Shown: positions 31,373 through 39,896 of the stretch, piece after piece
Position numbering within the stretch: position 1 is the stretch's first letter
How the letters are laid out: each line of letters begins with the position of its first letter
DNA from: Mesorhizobium sp. WSM3862
GTDB lineage: Bacteria; Pseudomonadota; Alphaproteobacteria; Rhizobiales; Rhizobiaceae
DNA: 64,000 nucleotides
Direction: 5' to 3'
Assembly: GCF_002294985.1 (NCBI RefSeq)
Contig: NZ_NSGE01000012.1
Span: 62,001-126,000 of the forward strand
Position numbers and translations under genes: made by a program
Notes under the pieces: generated by a model
Seen by the model: the letters and a program-made list of their open reading frames with translations, nothing else
Databases searched by the model: none
Told to the model about the DNA's origin: nothing

Positions 31373-32473
31373 ATGGCCGACTTTCGAAACCGAATCTCAC
31401 CTGCCCGCGAGGCTGAGACGAGCTCGCGGCAAGGAGAGGCGCGCAACCGCTCCATCATCGTCATCGGCGCGTCGGCGGGCGGCGTCGAGCCGCTGAGGAA
31501 GATCGTGAGCGACCTTCCCGCCGATCTGCCGGCGGCCGTCTTCATCGTGCTTCATGTCGGCCAGATCAGCTATCTGCCCGAAATCCTCGACCGTGCGGGA
31601 GCGCTGAAGGCCTCCGGCGCCAAGAACGGCGCGTGCTTCAAGATGGGAAACATCTATGTCGCGCCGCCCGGCTTCCACCTGCTCCTCCACGGCGATCACA
31701 TGATGCTGCGGCGTGGGCCGCGTGAGAACCTGGCCCGGCCGTCGATCGACCCGTTGTTCCGCTCGGCAGCGCTGAGCTTCGGCGCAAGCGTCATCGGCGT
31801 GCTGCTGTCGGGCTCGCTTTCCGACGGCACCGCCGGCCTGAGGGCGATCAAGGCGGTCGGCGGCCTCGCGGTGATCCAGCACCCGAAAGACGCGCTGGTG
31901 CCGTCCATGGTGGAAAGCGCGCAGCTTTATGTCGAAATCGATCATTGCGAACCCGCCGCCAGACTGGGCGGCCTGCTGACGAAGCTGGCGGCCGAGCCGG
32001 CGGGCGAAACCTTACCGGCGCCGTCAGGCGTGCGGCTGGAAGCGGCCATCGCCGCGCAGGAGCATTCCACCATGAAAGAACCAGATCGACTTGGCGAACT
32101 GTCGGTGTTTACATGCCCGGAATGCCATGGGCCGCTGTGGGAGATCGAAGACGGTGACATGCTGCGCTATCGGTGCCATACCGGGCATGCTTTCACCGCC
32201 GACGCGGTGATGGAGGCGCAGGCCAGCGAGGCGGATGAGATCCTGTGGAGCCTGCTGCGGTCGCATCAGCAGCGGGCGGAGTTTGCCCGGCGCATGGCGG
32301 AGCGGGAGAAGACGCGACATCGCTCCCAACTCGCCAGCGAGTTCGGCAAGCGGGCGAGGGAATACGAAGCGGATGCCTCCGTCATCGAGCGCATCCTGGA
32401 AAGCAGGCGGACACAGGTAACAGGCAATGGCGCAGGCGGCGAGGAAGGCAAGCACAAGGAAGGCACGGACTAG
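31373..32473 (+). CDS. CheB-type methylesterase with C-terminal zinc-finger-like domain
   Basis: 366 aa. There is no receiver domain. The CheB catalytic domain spans about residues 20-215, with the nucleophile Ser in IVIGASAGGVEPL, His in FIVLHVGQI and Asp in GSLSDGTAGLRAIKAVGG. Residues about 240-275 carry CPECHGPLW and RYRCHTGHAF, a CxxC...C-x2-H metal-binding-like cluster. The rest is coiled. Stand-alone CheB of this type sits beside CheB-CheR fusions rather than chemotaxis operons, as here. It overlaps the next gene by 47 nt. Target receptors are unknown. Confidence 0.88.
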   Translation: MADFRNRISPAREAETSSRQGEARNRSIIVIGASAGGVEPLRKIVSDLPADLPAAVFIVLHVGQISYLPEILDRAGALKASGAKNGACFKMGNIYVAPPGFHLLLHGDHMMLRRGPRENLARPSIDPLFRSAALSFGASVIGVLLSGSLSDGTAGLRAIKAVGGLAVIQHPKDALVPSMVESAQLYVEIDHCEPAARLGGLLTKLAAEPAGETLPAPSGVRLEAAIAAQEHSTMKEPDRLGELSVFTCPECHGPLWEIEDGDMLRYRCHTGHAFTADAVMEAQASEADEILWSLLRSHQQRAEFARRMAEREKTRHRSQLASEFGKRAREYEADASVIERILESRRTQVTGNGAGGEEGKHKEGTD

Positions 32474-35400
32474 ACCGCGCCAGGATGAGAGAGAGCCCGC
32501 GCTGTTCCCTGTCATCGGCATCGGCGCATCGGCCGGCGGCATCGCGGCGTTGCAGAAGTTCTTTCCGGAAGTGCCGGCCGACAGCGGCTTTGCCTATGTC
32601 GTGATCCAACACCTCGATGCCGAGCATGAGAGTGTGCTCGCGAGCATCATCCAGCGCTCCACCGCGATCGAAACGCAGACCGCGGTCGAAGGCGCGGAAG
32701 TCGAGCCGAACAACATCTACGTCATCCCGCCGGGCGTCTCGGTGACCATCCGGGGACAGCGTTTCAACATGGCCAAGATGGCCGCCACGCGCGCGAAGCG
32801 GACGCCGATCGACGATTTCTTCACGTCCCTGGCACAGGATCAAGGGGAGGATGCGGCCGGGCTGATCCTTTCCGGAACCGGCAGCGACGGCACGATCGGG
32901 CTCAGGGCAATAAAGGAACATGGCGGCCTAACGCTGGCGCAGCAGAGCGCCGAATATGATGGCATGATGCGCAGCGCCGTGCAGAGCGGCCTGGTTGACA
33001 TGGTGCTGCCGGCCGAGGAGATGGCTGCGAAGCTCGTCGGCTATTTCAGCCACGCCAACCGCGATGAAAGCGAACGCGACCGCCGCAAGCGCGAAGTGGG
33101 CGAACAGCTTTCGCGGATCACGGGGCTGTTGCGTACGCGCACGGGCCATGATTTCAGCGGCTACAAGGACAACACCATCCTGAGGCGCATCCAGCGGCGC
33201 ATGCAGGTGCTCCAGATCGACGATCCCACCGTGTTCTACGAGAGGTTGCGCGACGAGCCGCAGCAGGTCGACCTTCTGTTCCAGGACCTGCTCATCGGGG
33301 TGACCAGCTTCTTCCGGGACCCGCAGGCTTTCAATGCGCTCGAACGCTTCGTCGTCCCCAAGCTCTTCGAGAACCGAAAGCCCGACGAGACGATCAGGGT
33401 GTGGGTGCCCGGCTGCGCCACCGGAGAGGAAGCCTATTCGATCGCCATGCTTTTGAAGGAGAACGCGCCGCGGGGCGCCGCTTCTCCCAACCTGCAGATC
33501 TTCGCCACCGACATCGACGAGCGTGCGCTGGAAGTGGCGCGCGCCGGCCGCTATCCGGCGACCGTCGCAAGCGACATCACGCCGAAGCGCCTGAAGGAAT
33601 TCTTCTCGCGCGAGGACGGCACATATCGTGTTTCCGCCGATTTGCGAGAGGCTTGCCTGTTCTCGGCGCACAATCTGTTACGCGATCCGCCGTTTTCCAA
33701 GCTCGACCTGGTCGCGTGCCGCAATCTCTTGATCTATATGGGGCCGGAACTGCAGGAAAAGATCATCCCGATCTTCCATTACGCGCTGCGCAGCAACGGC
33801 TATCTCTTTCTCGGATCTTCTGAGAACGTCACGCGCCATGCGCGCCTGTTCTCGACCGTCGACAAGGCGAGCCGTATCTTCCAGAAGCGCAGCGGGGTCG
33901 CTGCGCAACGGCTGCCGGAATTCCCGCTTGCCGCCGCGGCCAGACAGGCTGCGCCGGCCGTGCGGCAACGGACGACGACAGGAACTGTGCAGGAAGTCGC
34001 CGAGCGTTTTCTCGTCGAGCGCTATGCGCCGGCCTATGTGGTCATCAACGCGGCGGGCGAACTGATGCACAGTTCCGGAGGCACGGGCAAATACCTCGAG
34101 CTCGCGGCCGGTGCTCCCGACCACAACGTTTTTTCCATGGCGCGGCGCGGGCTGCGCATGGATCTAAGGGCTGCGCTTCACAAAGCCGTCAGCACCGGCC
34201 AGGTGGCGGTTCAGAACAAGATCAACATCGGTACCAATGGCGGCCGCCAGACGATCAGCCTCGCCGTGCAGCCGCTGCCGGCCGAGGGCGGGACGGACCC
34301 ACTCTACATGCTGGTCTTCCGGGACATCGGCGGCATCACGGCGGAGACCGAGGACGAGCCCGTCCACACGACCGACGATGTCGAAAGCGCCAATGTCAGT
34401 CAGCTCGAAAAGGAGCTGCGGGAGACCAAGGAGCGGCTCCAGATCACGACGGAGGAGCTCGAATCGTCCAACGAGGAGTTGAAGTCCTCCAACGAGGAAC
34501 TGTCTTCCATCAACGAGGAGCTGCAGTCCTCGAACGAGGAACTGGAAACCTCGAAGGAAGAACTGCAATCGATCAACGAGGAACTGCAGACCGTCAATGC
34601 CGAGCTCAACATCCGCGTCGACGAGCTCAGCCGCGCCAACAACGACATGTCCAACCTGCTCGAAAGCACGCAGATCGCGACCGTGTTCCTCGACCGCGAT
34701 CTTTGCGTCAAGAACTTCACGCCGACGGCGCGGGACCTGTTCAGGCTGGTCGAAAGCGATGTCGGCCGGCCGCTCGCGCATGTGCGGCCGCGCTTTGCCG
34801 CGGACCGGCTGCAGGCAGACATGGAGCAGGTGCTGCAGCGGCTGGGGACGATAGAAAGGCAGGTGGAAGTCATCGAAAGCGCCAAGCGCTACATCATGCG
34901 CGTGATGCCCTACCGCACCGTGGACAATGTCATCGCCGGCGTCGTCGTCACCTTCGTCGACATTACCCAGATCGCGCAGGCGGAGGAAAAGATCGGCGCG
35001 CTGTCGCACGACCTGCGCAACCGCCTCGAAAGCCTGGAGACTGTTCTGGATCTTGTGCCTGTCGGCATCTTGATCGCCGAAGACGACGACGGCGATGCCA
35101 TCCGCGCCAATCGCCGCGCGGCCGAGCTCGCCGGCCGGCGCGCCGCGGACGGCAAGCTCAGCACTGTGCCGGCGGTCCTGCCGCTGATGGTGAACGGCTC
35201 CGTGGTGGAAACGCACGAGCAGCCGCTGCAGAAGGCGATGCGAACGGGCAAGCCCGTCCCCGGCTACGAAGCCCGAATCGCGCAGGGGGACGGCTCAAGC
35301 ATCGACGTGATGATGTCGGCCAATCCGCTGTTTGACGAGTCCGGCAGGGTTCGGGGCGCTATTGCGGCCCTGGTCGATGTCTCGAACCATAAGGAGGCCG

Positions 35401-36020
35401 AGCGCGCTCAGGAGAGGCTGCTGCACGAGCTGCAGCATCGTGTGAAGAACATCCTAGCCACGATCACCGCACTGACCTCGCGCATGATCCGCTCGTCAAG
35501 CTCAATGGGGGAATTCGCGACATCATTCCATGAGCGACTGCACGCGATGGCGCGCACGCATGAGGTCCTGTCTTCCCACAATTGGGGCGACGCCGACCTC
35601 GAGGAACTGCTGAGGGCGACGATTTCCCCCTACAGCAGCACGGGACGCCAGAACCTAGTCGTTCACGGCCGGCCGTTCCACCTCGATGCGGCAACGGCGG
35701 CGGCACTCGGCATGGTGTTCTTCGAGCTTGCCAGCAACGCCGCCAAATATGGGGCGCTTTCCGCCGAGACCGGACGCGTCGAGGTCTCCTGGAACGTGGT
35801 GAAGTCGGGCATGCTTTCGATCAGCTGGAAGGAACTCGGCGGTCCGGCCGTGGAAGAGCCATCCCGCAGAAATTTTGGAACCACTTTCATCCAGCAGAGT
35901 TTGGAGTACGAGCTGAGGGGGAGTGTCGAATTGAACTTCCGGCCCACCGGCCTGGAGTGCCTGCTTGAAATCCCCCTTGCCCGAACCGAAGCCTTCGAGC
36001 CGCTGCCCGGCTACGCATGA
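32427..36020 (+). CDS. CheB-CheR-coiled coil-PAS-HWE histidine kinase fusion
   Basis: 1197 aa. CheB domain at about 28-210 (IGIGASAGGIAAL, then IQHLDAEHE and GTGSDGTIGLRAIKEHGG). CheR at about 225-490 (WVPGCATGEEAYSIAMLL, FATDIDERALEVARAGRYP, CRNLLIYMG). A long repetitive coil of EELxSSNEEL units spans about 645-730, followed by PAS-like sensor regions (SNLLESTQIATVFLDRDL; about 735-985). The C-terminus is an HWE kinase with phospho-acceptor LLHELQHRVKNILATI and N-box FFELASNAAKYGAL. It combines methyl transfer/removal with phosphosignalling in one cytoplasmic protein. HWE kinases commonly feed the PhyR-NepR-EcfG stress pathway. Confidence 0.93.
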   Translation: MAQAARKASTRKARTRPRQDEREPALFPVIGIGASAGGIAALQKFFPEVPADSGFAYVVIQHLDAEHESVLASIIQRSTAIETQTAVEGAEVEPNNIYVIPPGVSVTIRGQRFNMAKMAATRAKRTPIDDFFTSLAQDQGEDAAGLILSGTGSDGTIGLRAIKEHGGLTLAQQSAEYDGMMRSAVQSGLVDMVLPAEEMAAKLVGYFSHANRDESERDRRKREVGEQLSRITGLLRTRTGHDFSGYKDNTILRRIQRRMQVLQIDDPTVFYERLRDEPQQVDLLFQDLLIGVTSFFRDPQAFNALERFVVPKLFENRKPDETIRVWVPGCATGEEAYSIAMLLKENAPRGAASPNLQIFATDIDERALEVARAGRYPATVASDITPKRLKEFFSREDGTYRVSADLREACLFSAHNLLRDPPFSKLDLVACRNLLIYMGPELQEKIIPIFHYALRSNGYLFLGSSENVTRHARLFSTVDKASRIFQKRSGVAAQRLPEFPLAAAARQAAPAVRQRTTTGTVQEVAERFLVERYAPAYVVINAAGELMHSSGGTGKYLELAAGAPDHNVFSMARRGLRMDLRAALHKAVSTGQVAVQNKINIGTNGGRQTISLAVQPLPAEGGTDPLYMLVFRDIGGITAETEDEPVHTTDDVESANVSQLEKELRETKERLQITTEELESSNEELKSSNEELSSINEELQSSNEELETSKEELQSINEELQTVNAELNIRVDELSRANNDMSNLLESTQIATVFLDRDLCVKNFTPTARDLFRLVESDVGRPLAHVRPRFAADRLQADMEQVLQRLGTIERQVEVIESAKRYIMRVMPYRTVDNVIAGVVVTFVDITQIAQAEEKIGALSHDLRNRLESLETVLDLVPVGILIAEDDDGDAIRANRRAAELAGRRAADGKLSTVPAVLPLMVNGSVVETHEQPLQKAMRTGKPVPGYEARIAQGDGSSIDVMMSANPLFDESGRVRGAIAALVDVSNHKEAERAQERLLHELQHRVKNILATITALTSRMIRSSSSMGEFATSFHERLHAMARTHEVLSSHNWGDADLEELLRATISPYSSTGRQNLVVHGRPFHLDAATAAALGMVFFELASNAAKYGALSAETGRVEVSWNVVKSGMLSISWKELGGPAVEEPSRRNFGTTFIQQSLEYELRGSVELNFRPTGLECLLEIPLARTEAFEPLPGYA

Positions 36021-36421
36021 ACAAGAGCGCTCCATTATCGGGCCTGCGAATCCTCGTCGTCGAGGACGCTTTCCTGGTCGCGCTCGACCTCTCCGACGAA
36101 TTGACCGATGCAGGCTGCCATGTCGTGGGGCCCGCGCCTTCGGTCCAACAGGCGCTCGAGCAGATCGATGGCGTCGAGCTGGATGGCGCGGTGCTCGACG
36201 TCAACCTGCAGGGCGAACGCAGCTTTCCGCTGGCCGAGCACCTCGCCGCGCGAGACGTGCCGTTCCTCTTCCTCACCGGCTATGACAGCGCGACGGTCTT
36301 TCCGGATCGGTTCCGGGATTCGCCGAGGCTGTCTAAGCCCGTGGAGACCAAAGTGCTGATCGAGGCGGTCGCGCGATTGGCGCGCGCAGGCACCGAGGCC
36401 GCGCGGCGCTCTCGCCTGTAG
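36017..36421 (+). CDS. Single-domain response regulator
   Basis: 134 aa, receiver domain only. It has the acidic pair in ILVVEDAFLVALDL, the phospho-acceptor Asp in GAVLDVNLQG (about residue 59), Thr in FLTGYDS and Lys in RLSKPVET. It overlaps the kinase stop by 4 nt, so it is its cognate partner. Lacking an output domain, it probably acts as a phosphate sink or relay, as single-domain regulators do in alphaproteobacterial stress pathways. Confidence 0.92.
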   Translation: MNKSAPLSGLRILVVEDAFLVALDLSDELTDAGCHVVGPAPSVQQALEQIDGVELDGAVLDVNLQGERSFPLAEHLAARDVPFLFLTGYDSATVFPDRFRDSPRLSKPVETKVLIEAVARLARAGTEAARRSRL

Positions 36422-36761
36422 CAATCGGGCTCCTGCAAGCGTTTCGCAACATCCGATGCAGGCACTGGTCTGGGCTGGAATCGTGCAAGGCTTTGCCACT
36501 CCTCCGCTGCTGTTGATCGAACGATCGCAGGATCATGACCGACCAGGTCATAGGGAACACCAACATCGTTCGGGGGGCACGACCGCGGTGATCTTTGCGG
36601 CCGCCAGGGGATTGGTGGGAGTTGGTTCCTCTAGCTCGAACCGCGACGCCACCATCGGTTGGCCCAGGTTCAAGCAAGTTCGCTTACAACAGGAACGATC
36701 ATCATCGTCACGCATTCTCCCTAATCAATGCCCATCAACTCTCTCTGCTGGGGTGAGAACC

Positions 36762-37346
36762 GTGTTACCCAAAGGCCATGCCGTGCCTGACTGCGTACCG
36801 GGCGAGGTCGCTGTCGTCGACCTCATTCCTGCCTTGCGTGCTTTTGCGCGCACTTTTTGCCGCTTGCCCGATGATGCCGACGATTTGGTGCAGGAGACCC
36901 TGACCAAGGGGCTTGCGAACTTGGACAAGTTCGAGCCGGGGACGCGATTGAAGTCCTGGCTTTTCACCATCATGCGCAATACGCATTATACGCGGGTCAA
37001 GGCGGCAGCTAGGGAGGCGCCCGGTTTGCTTGACTGCGCCTCCAGCCGGCCGATTTCGGAAGCCTCGCAGGACTGGTCCGTTCGGACCAAGGAAGTCTAC
37101 CGCGCTATGCAGAAGCTTCCGATACATCAGCGCGAGGTGCTGACGCTGATCGGTGTGCTGGGCGTCAGCTATGAAGAAACCGCGGAGATATGCGATTGCG
37201 CGGTCGGTACCGTTAAAAGCCGTCTCAACCGCGCGCGTGCAAGCGTCTTGGAATTCCTTGATGAAAGCTCATCGCAAGCGCTGGTCGAAAGACACGACCA
37301 TGTTGCGGAAGATCACTGGGACAGAAGCGCTGACAGGCATCGATGA
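36762..37346 (+). CDS. ECF sigma factor, EcfG-like group
   Basis: About 194 aa from a GTG at 36762 (GGGGTGAG upstream); GTG codons at 36753 and 36783 are alternatives. Region 2 is FCRLPDDADDLVQETLTKGL and FEPGTRLKSWLFTIMRNTHY. Region 4 is LPIHQREVLTLIGVLGVSYE then AVGTVKSRLNRARASV. There is no extra C-terminal domain. The layout matches small EcfG paralogs of Rhizobiales. A GGAAC-N16-CATT sequence at 36692, one base from consensus, could mean control by the general stress sigma factor. A NepR-like ORF is convergent downstream. Confidence 0.88.
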   Translation: MLPKGHAVPDCVPGEVAVVDLIPALRAFARTFCRLPDDADDLVQETLTKGLANLDKFEPGTRLKSWLFTIMRNTHYTRVKAAAREAPGLLDCASSRPISEASQDWSVRTKEVYRAMQKLPIHQREVLTLIGVLGVSYEETAEICDCAVGTVKSRLNRARASVLEFLDESSSQALVERHDHVAEDHWDRSADRHR

Positions 37347-37355
37347 GGCTTGCCG

Positions 37356-37532
37356 TCAGTTCTCCTTTTTGCACCGGCGCTTCTCGATCAGCGCATTCTG
37401 CAACTCGATCGCGAGCTTGGTCAGCCGATCAGGAACTTTTTCCTGCTCAATGGCGGTCAACAACGACGCGATCTCTTGGTCTATGCCCAGGCTTGCCTGG
37501 CTTACGGGATCGCGCTGGCTCGGACGAGACAT
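37356..37532 (-). CDS. 58-aa protein resembling NepR anti-sigma factors
   Basis: An ORF on the minus strand, 10 nt beyond the stop of the ECF sigma gene. Residues about 17-52 read GIDQEIASLLTAIEQEKVPD then RLTKLAIELQNALIEKRR: two helices joined by VPDRL. That resembles the helix-EPVPDRL-helix core by which NepR holds EcfG. The C-terminal basic tail and lack of Cys/membrane features fit. The ribosome site is weak. Assignment is by pattern only; a generic small helical protein is the alternative. Confidence 0.5.
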   Translation of the reverse strand: MSRPSQRDPVSQASLGIDQEIASLLTAIEQEKVPDRLTKLAIELQNALIEKRRCKKEN

Positions 37533-37715
37533 GGCATTCTCTTAGCAAATGTGGCCCCTTCGAGATTCACTTGAGACCATACACGGCCGGAGTTTGCAAG
37601 GCGCTTACAGCCGCCGATCAGCTTCAGCCCCGCAGCAGATCGTGGCGGAGCGAAAACCCTTTGCCTGAACTGATCCGTTGCGAGCCGGCAAAGTCTTGCG
37701 ATAGTCCCCGCAAGA

Positions 37716-37934
37716 TCAGTCTTCCGGAATCCGGGTTGCCGCGTGGTCTTGATACTGATCGGACTTGATCCGATTGCTGTCGAGGCCGCGTTCTTTTGTA
37801 TGCTGCTTCTTATCCCGGTTCGACAGGACGTCATTTTCGCCAATCATGTTTTTCGGAACCGTCGTCTTCGCTCCGGTCCCGGCACCTTTGCCCTGACTGC
37901 CGCGTCCCATGTGTTTCTTACCGCCGGACGCCAT
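37716..37934 (-). CDS. Small basic hydrophilic stress protein
   Basis: 72 aa from the ATG at 37934; longer frames are not credible. A Gly/Lys-rich head (MASGGKKHMGRGSQGKGAGT) precedes a conserved-looking polar part (NDVLSNRDKKQHTKERGLDS, then DQYQDHAATR). It is disordered in character and typical of EcfG-dependent rhizobial small proteins. Its GGAAC promoter starts inside the last codons of the methyltransferase gene upstream. Confidence 0.68.
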   Translation of the reverse strand: MASGGKKHMGRGSQGKGAGTGAKTTVPKNMIGENDVLSNRDKKQHTKERGLDSNRIKSDQYQDHAATRIPED

Positions 37935-37982
37935 CTTCTTCTCCTGGGTCTTCCAGATTCTGCGCAAGTGGTCTGGGAGCCG

Positions 37983-38007
37983 AACTTCGGTCCGTCGGTT
38001 ATGTTCC
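37983..38007 (-). promoter_or_regulatory. EcfG-type promoter
   Basis: Minus-strand GGAAC (38007-38003), N17, GTT (37985-37983). The -35 lies in the terminal codons of the methyltransferase gene that ends at 37999. Confidence 0.75.
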
Positions 38008-38907
38008 GCCGGTACGACGAATAAGAAAGGCGGTGCCGTCCCATCGACGGAAAGGCATCTCGCCATCGATGAGGACGTCCATGGCGCATATTCGGGCGAG
38101 ATGGCGGATGTCGGAGGAATCGGCGGCGGGCGACATCCGGTATGAATAATTGAGGATTGCCACCATCCCTCCTGGCCGCAACACGCGCGCCACTTCGATA
38201 AAGTGCCGCTCGGCGACGCCGGCAAGTACCAGGTAAGGGAAGCTATCGACCGCCAACACGCCATCAAAACCCGCATCGACGAATTCGCCAAGGTCGAGGC
38301 CGGAGGTCCGGCGGAATTCAACATTGCCAAGACCGGCGCAGCGTCGGCGCGCGACGGCAACCATCCTTGGCGAGATATCGATGCCGACGATATGCTTAGC
38401 TCTGGCGTGGAGCGCGCATTCGAAGCGGCCGATGCCGGAGCCGATATCGAGTATTGTCTTGTCCGCGCCGGTAAAATGCTGTCGCTCCAGCCAGGAGACG
38501 ATTTCGGCCGTTGCAGCCGAAAGCTTTTCCTCGTCGCCAAGCGACGAAAGTTGGACGCTGGCCGCCGGAGAGATGGCGACCGCTTCGTCAAAGCCCCCGG
38601 CCAGCCGGCGGATCGTCATCTCACCGGTTTCGCCGCGCAGACGGTCATGACAAACCGAAGCTGCCGTTGACCTCAGACTATCGAAGGCATCTGCCTTGCC
38701 CGAAAGAAGCACGGCTATGTCCTCGAGCCAGCCCCTTTGCTCGACAGCGCTTGCACGCATGTCCAATGCGACGTCCGCCAATTCTGGCGCGCGCATATCC
38801 GTCTCGACGGCCAATCTGGCGACCGCGACTTCGGCGGACAGGTCGGTCGCTATGCAATCCTCGAGGATGTGCCTCGCGGTCGTCCTCACTCGCTCTGCTG
38901 TGGTCAT
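37999..38907 (-). CDS. SAM-dependent methyltransferase with helical N-terminal domain
   Basis: 302 aa from the ATG at 38907, which overlaps the preceding TGA; longer frames run through the neighbour. Residues 1-135 are helical (TTARHILEDCIATDLSAEVA) and of unknown role. Residues about 140-300 form a class I methyltransferase with motif I TILDIGSGIGRFECAL, VGIDISPRMV, and a later FDGVLAVDSFPYLVL. It is the last gene of the first glycan operon. It may methylate a sugar or the lipid/inositol part of the product. Confidence 0.83.
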   Translation of the reverse strand: MTTAERVRTTARHILEDCIATDLSAEVAVARLAVETDMRAPELADVALDMRASAVEQRGWLEDIAVLLSGKADAFDSLRSTAASVCHDRLRGETGEMTIRRLAGGFDEAVAISPAASVQLSSLGDEEKLSAATAEIVSWLERQHFTGADKTILDIGSGIGRFECALHARAKHIVGIDISPRMVAVARRRCAGLGNVEFRRTSGLDLGEFVDAGFDGVLAVDSFPYLVLAGVAERHFIEVARVLRPGGMVAILNYSYRMSPAADSSDIRHLARICAMDVLIDGEMPFRRWDGTAFLIRRTGGT

Positions 38908-39896
38908 GGCGAGGCGTTGCGGGTCCAGACCCTTTGTATGGTCCATCGGTCCTCTGCTCCCCAGCTGTATTTGTAGCTCTCCCGGCCGCGTAGAAAATCG
39001 AACTCTCGCGCGCCGTCCTGAACGGCTTCGGCGATAGCCTTGCCGATCAGAATGGCGCCGGGGCTCTCCGATGCACAGGAGGGGTCGAAGCCGCCGAGAT
39101 AGGCATAGGCGCGGTCGCGGTGATGAAAACCGTAATAAGCGCCGACGACTGCGCCGTCGATTTCCATCAGCCAGCACCGCGCCAAATGGCTCGCGGCGAG
39201 ACGGGGCAAGGCATTGCGATGAAACTCGATCGCGCTTTTGGTCAGCACGCCGCCGCCCTGTCCGGCCCAGCGGGCGTCGTGAAGGCGGATCAGCTGACCC
39301 AGAAATATCTGCGGCGCGGCCTCCGCCCGCTTGATCGTCACCCGGCCTCTCCGTTGAGCGGCTCGCAGCGCGCGACGCAGCTGGCGTCTTCGCCGCGCGG
39401 GAACGGAGCGCGCAAGCGTCTCGTCGCCAGCCAAGGCAAGCACGGGGCAGGCGGCATGGCAGGTAGATCGGCTCTCGTCGATATCGGGCAGCAAAAGCTC
39501 CAGGGATGCGGCTTCACACGAAAGGTCCGGTAGGATCCATTGCGACCATTCGAGCGAAAGCACAGTCTCGGCAATCAAGGTACCGGCGGCTTCTTCGAAC
39601 TTGGGTGCGCAAAGAATATCGAGATAGTCGCTCAGCGATATTCCGATCGGAAGCAGGCGCAAACCGGAAGCGTGCCGTTCGAGGTAGAGCGGTGCCAGGC
39701 CGACGAGATCGTTTCCGTTCCACACGGCGATCGCCGAGAGATCGCCCGGCGCGAATGTCCGCCACCATGGCAGGAGCCAGGCGGGTGACTGGAAAGGCGT
39801 AGCAGAGCCGCATTGCGACCAAAGCGACCACCAATGCTGCTCTAGACCGTCGAGCGCATCTTGGTCGCGGATGACATCGGCACGCAGGCCGCTCAC
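38904..39896 (-). CDS. GNAT/FemAB-like acyltransferase (CelD/BcsL type)
   Basis: 330 aa from a GTG at 39896 that overlaps the preceding stop. The N-terminal half contains PFQSPAWLLPWWRTF, the start of the CelD-like fold. The C-terminal half contains the acetyltransferase-type block IRLHDARWAGQGGGVL and GAYYGFHHRDRAYAYLGGFD. Such enzymes acylate exopolysaccharide sugars or related acceptors in the cytoplasm. The operon context supports acylation of the glycan or its lipid carrier. Confidence 0.8.
   Translation of the reverse strand: MSGLRADVIRDQDALDGLEQHWWSLWSQCGSATPFQSPAWLLPWWRTFAPGDLSAIAVWNGNDLVGLAPLYLERHASGLRLLPIGISLSDYLDILCAPKFEEAAGTLIAETVLSLEWSQWILPDLSCEAASLELLLPDIDESRSTCHAACPVLALAGDETLARSVPARRRRQLRRALRAAQRRGRVTIKRAEAAPQIFLGQLIRLHDARWAGQGGGVLTKSAIEFHRNALPRLAASHLARCWLMEIDGAVVGAYYGFHHRDRAYAYLGGFDPSCASESPGAILIGKAIAEAVQDGAREFDFLRGRESYKYSWGAEDRWTIQRVWTRNASP

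Noticed and set aside
35877..35901. GGAAC-N17-GTT inside the kinase gene, 115 nt before the receiver gene
   Set aside because: Position is plausible for the receiver gene, but it is in codons of the HATPase region and the receiver is already coupled to the kinase by overlap; chance cannot be excluded.
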